Source: PALSA-505 sp035308365
GTDB taxonomy: Bacteria; Actinomycetota; Actinomycetes; Streptosporangiales; Streptosporangiaceae
NCBI GenBank assembly: GCA_035308365.1
Contig: DATGGU010000189.1
Location: 1-30,682, forward strand
Reading direction: 5' to 3'
Length of the DNA: 30,682 nt
The translations under genes and the position numbers were made by a program. Of the stretch, positions 25,804-30,682 are shown piece by piece. Every line of letters starts with the position of its first letter. The first letter of the stretch is position 1. The notes under the pieces are model-generated. The model did no database searches and was not told where the DNA came from. It saw only the letters and a program-made list of their open reading frames with translations.

Positions 25804-26550
25804 GGATGCCTTGAGCGAGTTCAAGGCTTTGGTGATGCTGGCTTCGGTGCCGGGTTTGGTGATGCCGAGGCTGGCCAGGACCCCGTCGCCGTCTTCCTGT
25901 TCGAGCAGGGCGAGCAGGATGTGCTCGGTGCCGACGTAGTTGTGGCCCATCCGCACGGCCTCACGGAACGTGAGTTCCAGCACCTTCTTTGACGCGGGGG
26001 CGAACGGGATCAGCGGGGGCGGCTCCGTGGCCGCCGACGGCAGCGCCGGGGTCACCGCCTCCCTGACCCGGTCCAGCGTCACGCCCTGTTCGGTGATCGC
26101 CCTCGCGGCGAGCCCCTGGGGCTCGGACAGCAGGCCCAAGACCAGGTGCCCCGGGCCGATCTGATCGTTGCCGGCCACGCGGGCTTCCTCCTGGGAAGCC
26201 ATCACGACGTTCCTGGCCCGGTCGGTGAACCGGCTGAAGCCCTGGGTGTATCCGTCAAAGCCTTCGAAGTCCGACGGGCCGGCCGGGCTCTTGGGCACGA
26301 AGCGCTTCTGGGCCGCCTGCTTGGTGACCCCCATGCTCCGGCCGATGTCGGTCCAGGACGCTCCGGAACGCCGCGCCTGGTCCACGAAGTGGCCGATCAG
26401 ATGGTCGGCCACTTCGCCAAGGTGATCGGCGGCGAGACATGCGCCGGTGAGCTGTTCGAGCGGGCCGGAATGCACCTTCTTGATGACCTCGATCAGGTCG
26501 CCAAGCCGCACCGGGTTGGACATCTGCCGCGGTTCAACTGGTTCCGTCAT
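25801..26550 (-). CDS. Clp_N-domain protein with N-terminal helix-turn-helix
   Basis: The 249-residue product has two Clp_N (ClpA/C N-terminal) repeats, about residues 103-170 (FTDRARNVVMASQEEARVAGND, GPGHLVLGLL) and 183-245 (SKKVLELTFREAVRMGHN, GTEHILLALL). There is no AAA+ ATPase, so it is not a Clp unfoldase; such proteins may bind adaptor or protease partners. Residues 63-84, GASWTDIGRSMGVTKQAAQKRF, look like an HTH. No Shine-Dalgarno is seen before the ATG at 26550; the promoter lies so close that transcripts should be leaderless. Two palindromes overlap that promoter. It lies downstream of the PIN-PhoH gene on the same strand. Role is probably in regulation or stress proteostasis, by inference. 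Confidence 0.82.
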   Translation of the reverse strand: MTEPVEPRQMSNPVRLGDLIEVIKKVHSGPLEQLTGACLAADHLGEVADHLIGHFVDQARRSGASWTDIGRSMGVTKQAAQKRFVPKSPAGPSDFEGFDGYTQGFSRFTDRARNVVMASQEEARVAGNDQIGPGHLVLGLLSEPQGLAARAITEQGVTLDRVREAVTPALPSAATEPPPLIPFAPASKKVLELTFREAVRMGHNYVGTEHILLALLEQEDGDGVLASLGITKPGTEASITKALNSLKAS

Positions 26551-26552
26551 AC

Positions 26553-26598
26553 GTCAACCATAGGTTGACTACGGGCCTGTCGTCAACCTTAAGTTGAC
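26553..26598 (-). promoter_or_regulatory. leaderless promoter with two overlapping palindromic operators
   Basis: On the minus strand, TTGACG (26586-26581) and TATGGT (26562-26557) are 18 bp apart, and the -10 ends six bases before the ATG, so transcription should start at the start codon. GTCAACCATAGGTTGAC (26553-26569, 7-bp arms) covers the -10. GTCAACCTTAAGTTGAC (26582-26598) covers most of the -35. The centres are 29 bp apart. A dimeric repressor bound here would block polymerase. Confidence 0.65.
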
Positions 26599-26624
26599 GC
26601 CCGTCCGTGGGGGCGTGGGTGGGT

Positions 26625-27953
26625 TTAGAGGCCGGAGTCCTCCAGCATCTCGGTGACTAGGGCGGCGATGGGCGAGCGTTCGGAGCGGACCAGGGTCACG
26701 TGGGCGAACAGCGGGTGGCCCTTGAGCTTCTCGATCACGGCGACCACTCCGTCGTGCCGGCCCACCCGCAGGTTGTCGCGCTGGGCGACGTCGTGGGTGA
26801 GCACCACCCTCGACCCGGCGCCGATCCGGGACAGCACCGTGAGCAGGACGCCACGCTCCAGCGACTGGGCCTCGTCCACGATCACGAAGGCGTCGTGCAG
26901 CGAGCGGCCCCGGATGTAGGTGAGCGGGAGGACCTCGAGCATGTCGCGGTGCAGCACCTCGTCGATGACATCCTGGGTGGTAACCGCGGACAGCGTGTCG
27001 TAGACGGCCTGCGCCCAGGGGTTCATCTTGTCGGCCTCGGTGCCCGGCAGGTAGCCGAGGTCCTGGCCACCCACCGCGTATAGCGGCCGGAAGACCAGCA
27101 TCTTGCGGTGCTGCTTGCGCTCCATCACGGCCTCGAGCCCGGCGCACAGCGCGAGCGCCGACTTGCCGGTACCCGCCCGGCCGCCCAGCGAGACGATCCC
27201 CACGTCCTGGTCCAGCAGCAGATCGAGCGCTACCCGCTGCTCGGCGCTCCGGCCGTGCAGCCCGAACGCCTCCCGGTCGCCCCTGACCAGGCGCACCGAC
27301 TTGTCCGGGAGAACCCTGCCGAGCGCGCTGCCGCCCGGCGCGGACAGCACGAGCCCGGTGTGGCAGGGCAGCTCACGGGCTTCCTCGCAGTCCAGCTTCC
27401 CCGTGTCGTACAGCTCCTTGATCTGGTCGGCGTCCACGCTGAGCTCGCGCATCCCGGTCCAGCCCGACTCGGCCGGAAGCTCGGCGCGGTACTCCTGGGC
27501 TGGCAGCCCGATGGACGCGGCCTTCACCCGGAGCGGCAGATCCTTGCTGACCAGCACCACGTCCTCGCCCTCGGCGGCCAGGCTGCGGGCCACCGAGAGG
27601 ATGCGGGTGTCGTTGTCGCCCAGCCGGAATCCGGCCGGCAGGACCTGGGGGTCGGCGTGGTTCAGCTCGACCCGGAGGGTGCCGCCCTGCTCGCTGATCG
27701 GCAGGTCGGTGTCCAGCCTGCCGTGTGTGATCCGCAGTTCGTCCAGGTAGCGGAGCGCCTGGCGGGCGAAGTAGCCGAGCTCGGGGTGATTTCTTTTGGC
27801 TTCGAGCTCCGTGATGACCACGATCGGCAGTACGATGCGGTGTTCGTCGAAGCGGGTGATGGCCGCTGGATCGGCGAGCAGAACACTGGTGTCGAGGACG
27901 TAGGTTCGCTGGCTGGCGCGGGCACGCCGGCGAGGACTCGAGGGATTAGGCAC
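26625..27953 (-). CDS. PIN-PhoH family ATPase/RNase
   Basis: The 442-residue product joins an N-terminal PIN nuclease domain (TYVLDTSVLLADPAAITRF with Asp21; VVITELEAKR; LGDNDTRILSVA) to a C-terminal PhoH ATPase domain (GGRAGTGKSALALC as Walker A near residue 260; DAFVIVDEAQSL as Walker B near 356). Mycobacterial PhoH2 of this design is an RNA helicase/ribonuclease. GTG at 27953 is chosen because AGAGGAGAG lies just upstream; a start at 27995 would add 14 residues. I see no obvious PhoAT antitoxin gene upstream. The Clp_N/HTH gene follows 74 bp downstream on the same strand with its own promoter. Confidence 0.92.
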   Translation of the reverse strand: MPNPSSPRRRARASQRTYVLDTSVLLADPAAITRFDEHRIVLPIVVITELEAKRNHPELGYFARQALRYLDELRITHGRLDTDLPISEQGGTLRVELNHADPQVLPAGFRLGDNDTRILSVARSLAAEGEDVVLVSKDLPLRVKAASIGLPAQEYRAELPAESGWTGMRELSVDADQIKELYDTGKLDCEEARELPCHTGLVLSAPGGSALGRVLPDKSVRLVRGDREAFGLHGRSAEQRVALDLLLDQDVGIVSLGGRAGTGKSALALCAGLEAVMERKQHRKMLVFRPLYAVGGQDLGYLPGTEADKMNPWAQAVYDTLSAVTTQDVIDEVLHRDMLEVLPLTYIRGRSLHDAFVIVDEAQSLERGVLLTVLSRIGAGSRVVLTHDVAQRDNLRVGRHDGVVAVIEKLKGHPLFAHVTLVRSERSPIAALVTEMLEDSGL

Positions 27954-28315
27954 ACGCTCTCCTCTGGGCGCCAGATGTGGCGACCGCTCGGACACAAACG
28001 TGTCGGTCGGACCGGGCGGCCCCGGAAGGACCGCGCACCGGCCCTCCGGTCATCTCGCCTGCGTGCCATGACGCGAAGCTCGAGGATTGGCAGGGCCTTT
28101 CCCGGGGGGCGGCTACTTGCCGCCCATTACCACTGAAGGTACCCGCGTTCGGGCGTTTTAAGGAAGTACCGGACCGGCAAGTCCAGGTCAGTTGCCGGAC
28201 CAGCCGGTCAAGCCTGCATATGAACGCAGCATGTGATGGAAATCGCTCTTGCGCAAAGCGGGCCAGCAGGCGTCGGGGAAGTTAATACATGGGCGTGGTG
28301 GCGGCTCGGCGTGTG
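27954..28315. other. non-coding region upstream of PIN-PhoH gene with hairpins
   Basis: GACACAAACGTGTC (27991-28004) is a short dyad about 40 bp upstream of the PIN-PhoH start and could be an operator. GGGCGGC/GCCGCCC (28107-28125) is a tight hairpin with a TACTT loop, and CCGGCAA/TTGCCGG (28174-28198) another with an 11-base loop. No convincing ORF is seen. The hairpins could belong to a leader or small RNA, but no known class was recognised. Confidence 0.45.
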
Positions 28316-28541
28316 GCGGCGAGAATGAACCGCAGCCACAACCCCACACTCAACGCCGACGCCATCTCCAAGCATGCGGTGCGAACGTGCGGCGGCGAGA
28401 ATGAACCGCCAGCCACAACCCCACACTCAACGCCGACACCGTCCCCAAGCACGCGGGGCGAACCGCAGCCATAACCCCACACCCAACGCCGACGCCATCT
28501 CCAAGCACGCGGTGCGAACGTGCGGCGGCGAGAATGAACGG
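28316..28541. repeat. 76-bp tandem repeat array upstream of rlmA-like gene
   Basis: The signature GAGAATGAAC recurs at 28321, 28397 and 28530, and a shortened unit lacking about 19 bp has its matching GAAC at 28460. Unit spacings are 76, 57 and 76 bp. Shared blocks include AACCCCACACTCAACGCCGA and CCAAGCACGCGG. The array ends exactly where the rlmA-like coding region begins. Confidence 0.85.
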
Positions 28542-29498
28542 GTGCTTGACGATGTCATCGGGTGGCTGGCCTGCCCGCACTGCGACGGCGGGCTGCGCCG
28601 GGACGGCGGCTCGCTGCGGTGCGCGAATGGGCACGCCTTCGACGTCGCCCGGCAGGGATATGTGAGCCTGCTGCGGCCCGGGGCAAGTGCACCGCGGGCG
28701 GACACGGCGGCGATGGTGGCGGCCAGGGCGGAGTTCCTGGCGGCAGGTCACTTCGGCTCGCTGGCCGAAGAAGTTGCTGCCATGCTGGCCGAGGGGGTCG
28801 CGGCCGAGGCTGAGTCCGAGTCGGTGCCTGAGGCAGCCAGCGTGGGCGGATTTGCGAGTGTGGCCGTGCCTGGGTGTGTGGCCGATATCGGCGCGGGGAC
28901 CGGTTACTACCTTGCCGCCGTCCTCGGCCGTCTGCCTGGAAGGTCCGGCCTGGCCCTGGACGCGTCGAAGTTCGCCCTGCGGCGGGCGGCCCAGGCCCAT
29001 CCGCGGGTGGGGGCGGTGGCGTGCGACGTGTGGCGTCGGCTTCCGGTGGCCGATCACGCCGCCGTGGCCGCGCTCAGCGTGTTCGCCCCGCGTAACGGGG
29101 CCGAACTGCACCGTATCCTGCATCCGCGCGGCAGGCTGCTGGTGGTCACGCCGATGCCGGAGCACCTGGGAGAACTGATCGAGCCGCTCGGAATGCTGAC
29201 CGTAGGCCCGGACAAGGATGAGCGGCTGGCCGGAAAGCTCAATGCACACTTCGTGGCTGCAGCCCGGCGCGAGCACGTCGCGACGCTGTCGCTCGGTCAC
29301 AAGGCGCTCGGCTGGATGGTCGCCATGGGACCGAGCGCCTGGCACGTGGATCCGGCGGCGACGGCGGCCTGCATCAGCGCACTCCCGGACCCGATGCGGG
29401 TCACGCTCGCGGTGACGATCTCCCTCTACCGTATCCGGGGCCCGGCGGACGAGCCGCCGGGCCCCGGATACGCCGGTTGTGTTAACCGATCGACTTGA
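28542..29498 (+). CDS. RlmA-family 23S rRNA (guanine-N1)-methyltransferase
   Basis: The 318-residue product has an N-terminal zinc site, CPHC (11-14) with Cys27 and His31 in RCANGHAFD, then DVARQGYVSLL, the RlmA signature. The SAM-binding motif is VADIGAGTGYYLAAV near residue 112, followed by LALDASKFALRRAA. Family members (RlmA, TlrB) methylate G745 or G748 in helix 35 of 23S rRNA; TlrB-type enzymes give macrolide resistance, which cannot be inferred here. GTG at 28542 is chosen because a longer frame from 28374 only translates the repeat array. An Ala/Glu-rich insertion lies before the SAM motif. Its last about 20 codons run through an 18-bp inverted repeat and overlap the convergent PEPCK gene by 17 bp. 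Confidence 0.88.
   Translation: MLDDVIGWLACPHCDGGLRRDGGSLRCANGHAFDVARQGYVSLLRPGASAPRADTAAMVAARAEFLAAGHFGSLAEEVAAMLAEGVAAEAESESVPEAASVGGFASVAVPGCVADIGAGTGYYLAAVLGRLPGRSGLALDASKFALRRAAQAHPRVGAVACDVWRRLPVADHAAVAALSVFAPRNGAELHRILHPRGRLLVVTPMPEHLGELIEPLGMLTVGPDKDERLAGKLNAHFVAAARREHVATLSLGHKALGWMVAMGPSAWHVDPAATAACISALPDPMRVTLAVTISLYRIRGPADEPPGPGYAGCVNRST
29431..29471. terminator. 18-bp perfect inverted repeat, putative bidirectional terminator
   Basis: 29431-29448 (GTATCCGGGGCCCGGCGG) is perfectly complementary to 29454-29471 around a five-base ACGAG loop. It lies 10 bp past the PEPCK stop on the minus strand and inside the last codons of the rlmA-like gene on the plus strand. No T-run is present on either side. 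Confidence 0.72.
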
Positions 29499-30682
29499 TG
29501 ACGGCGTCGTCGAGGCCGGTAAATGAGGCCAGGTAGTCCTTGCGCTCGCGCTTGAGCCTGCCGACCATCTCGTTGTACTCGTCCATCCGGCCCTGGCGCT
29601 CATAAAGCCGCCGTGGCTGCAGGATCTCGGGGTCATCGATGCCCGGCACCGCCTGCGCGATCTCGTAGCCGAAGTCGGGGTCGGTGGTCCACTCGATGGT
29701 GCCCTCGGCGATCGCCTGGACGAGCGCGGACGAGTGCGGGATCTTCACCTTCTTCGAGCCGGGGTGACCGTCGCCACCGCCGACCCGCCCGGTGTTGAGC
29801 ACGTAGACCTCGAGTTCGTGGCTGTCGAGCAGTTCGAGCATCCGGTTACCCATGTCGGCCATGTCCCGGGGGAAGAACGGGTTGGTGCCCGGCACCCGGA
29901 GGAACTTGCCTTCCTCGTCCTTGCCACCCGCCGAGGTCCCGGTGGTCTCGCCAAGCATGAAGTAGGCCGCCGCCTGGTCCCGGTCGAGCCTGGCGACCCC
30001 GGGGACGATGTTCTCGTTCCGGTTCAGGATGAGCAGGATCTCGGCGGTGCCCACCTCGTTCGGCGGCCACGGGTTGACGTAGGAGAATGGCCAGGTGGTG
30101 CGGCCGTTCTTGGTGTAGGAGGTGTCGAAGAAATCCACCTTGCCGTCGGCGCTGGTCGAGACGTTCTCCAGGTAGGCGTCCGGCATGGTGGTGGCGTTGT
30201 AAATGGCGGGCTCGAAGTCCGGGTCGAGCCCGAACGTCTTGGCGAAGCAGCCATTCTCCGTGGTGTAGACCTTGCCACCGGGCATGAGCGCGATGAAGTC
30301 GTCCTGGGCAGGCTTGCTGTTCAGCTGGGTGGTGAACGTCGTGGTGGTCTTCCCGGTCCCGGACAGCCCGACGATGAGCACGGTCCTGTTCCGCCCGCCC
30401 ACCGGGATGACCTTGCAGCCGGCGTGCAGCGACAGGCCGCCGCGGTTGTAGACGATGTTGTTCCACATGCGCAGGCCGCCCTTCTTCGACTCACCGAAGT
30501 AGTCGGAGTTGAGCACCCTGGTGGTGTTGCTGTTCAGGTCGACCGCGATGACCCGGTCGTCCGGGTAGCCGGGGGCTTCCAGGTTCGGGGTGTAGATGAC
30601 GGTGGTGTCCGGCTCCCAGGTGCCCGGGTCGTAGCCCTCGTCTGCCGGGTAGTAAAGCTGCTTCTGCATCCCGGCCACGTTG
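29482..30682 (-). CDS. pckA: phosphoenolpyruvate carboxykinase (ATP-type), 5' end outside window
   Basis: The frame stays open to the window edge, giving the C-terminal about 400 residues of a protein normally about 530 long. It converts oxaloacetate and ATP to phosphoenolpyruvate, the first gluconeogenic step, in the cytoplasm. Visible features are DYFGESKKGG (metal and substrate lysine), the PEPCK-specific P-loop GLSGTGKTTTT, ENGCFAKTFGL, and TGTSAGG. These match ATP-type PEPCK rather than the GTP-type common in actinobacteria, though it is a divergent member (for example SLHAGCKV where E. coli has MHCSANV). It converges on the rlmA-like gene. Confidence 0.88.
   Translation of the reverse strand, partial: NVAGMQKQLYYPADEGYDPGTWEPDTTVIYTPNLEAPGYPDDRVIAVDLNSNTTRVLNSDYFGESKKGGLRMWNNIVYNRGGLSLHAGCKVIPVGGRNRTVLIVGLSGTGKTTTTFTTQLNSKPAQDDFIALMPGGKVYTTENGCFAKTFGLDPDFEPAIYNATTMPDAYLENVSTSADGKVDFFDTSYTKNGRTTWPFSYVNPWPPNEVGTAEILLILNRNENIVPGVARLDRDQAAAYFMLGETTGTSAGGKDEEGKFLRVPGTNPFFPRDMADMGNRMLELLDSHELEVYVLNTGRVGGGDGHPGSKKVKIPHSSALVQAIAEGTIEWTTDPDFGYEIAQAVPGIDDPEILQPRRLYERQGRMDEYNEMVGRLKRERKDYLASFTGLDDAVIKSIG

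Noticed and set aside
28374..28541. N-terminal 56-codon extension of the rlmA-like gene
   Set aside because: It translates the 76-bp repeat array, which occurs in different frames in successive units, and RlmA proteins start near the zinc motif.
28316..28541. CRISPR array
   Set aside because: Repeats are long, imperfect and continuous, with no unique spacers and no cas genes nearby.

Overview
This is a GC-rich window with strong G/C third-position bias. Gene content (LytR-CpsA-Psr protein, PIN-PhoH protein, Clp_N/HTH protein, GH1 with an Opp-type importer) points to a filamentous or soil Actinomycete, possibly near Streptosporangiales; genus cannot be fixed from the sequence. It looks like an ordinary chromosomal segment. 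I see no transposase, integrase, phage gene or CRISPR array.

Left part (1-12.3 kb). A truncated initiator tRNA lies at the edge. A minus-strand set follows: PLP aminotransferase, EamA exporter and a very large polytopic membrane protein with two low-complexity insertions. Divergent from it is an LCP ligase-like protein. Next come a GT87-like membrane protein and two overlapping minus-strand genes of a DUF5941-type membrane system. Divergent from these is a tandem IspD/TarI-type cytidylyltransferase pair, one canonical and one with altered catalytic motifs. The LCP protein, membrane glycosyltransferase-like proteins and CTP-dependent transferases suggest a cell-envelope polymer theme. That is an inference from context.

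Middle (12.3-24.8 kb). A TetR regulator and a class III aminotransferase form a minus-strand pair divergent from a secreted lipase, with two 17-bp operator-like repeats between them. After about 600 bp of apparently non-coding DNA comes a carbohydrate locus: a GH1 beta-glucosidase divergent from lacI, two permeases, two ATPases and a solute-binding lipoprotein. The four transporter genes overlap by 4 bp at each junction. Two near-identical LacI-type operators sit in the shared promoter region. The system probably imports beta-linked oligosaccharides and hydrolyses them in the cytoplasm.

Right part (24.8-30.7 kb). A TlpA/ResA-like thioredoxin lipoprotein has a possible 43-aa ORF immediately downstream. 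Then come a 47-bp tandem hairpin array, a Clp_N-domain protein with a putative HTH, a PIN-PhoH ATPase, a second repeat array, an RlmA-like 23S rRNA methyltransferase, and the 3' part of an ATP-type PEP carboxykinase. The best candidate for something undescribed is the Clp_N/HTH gene. Its promoter appears leaderless, and two palindromes of the same sequence overlap the -35 and -10 hexamers, which suggests tight autoregulation.
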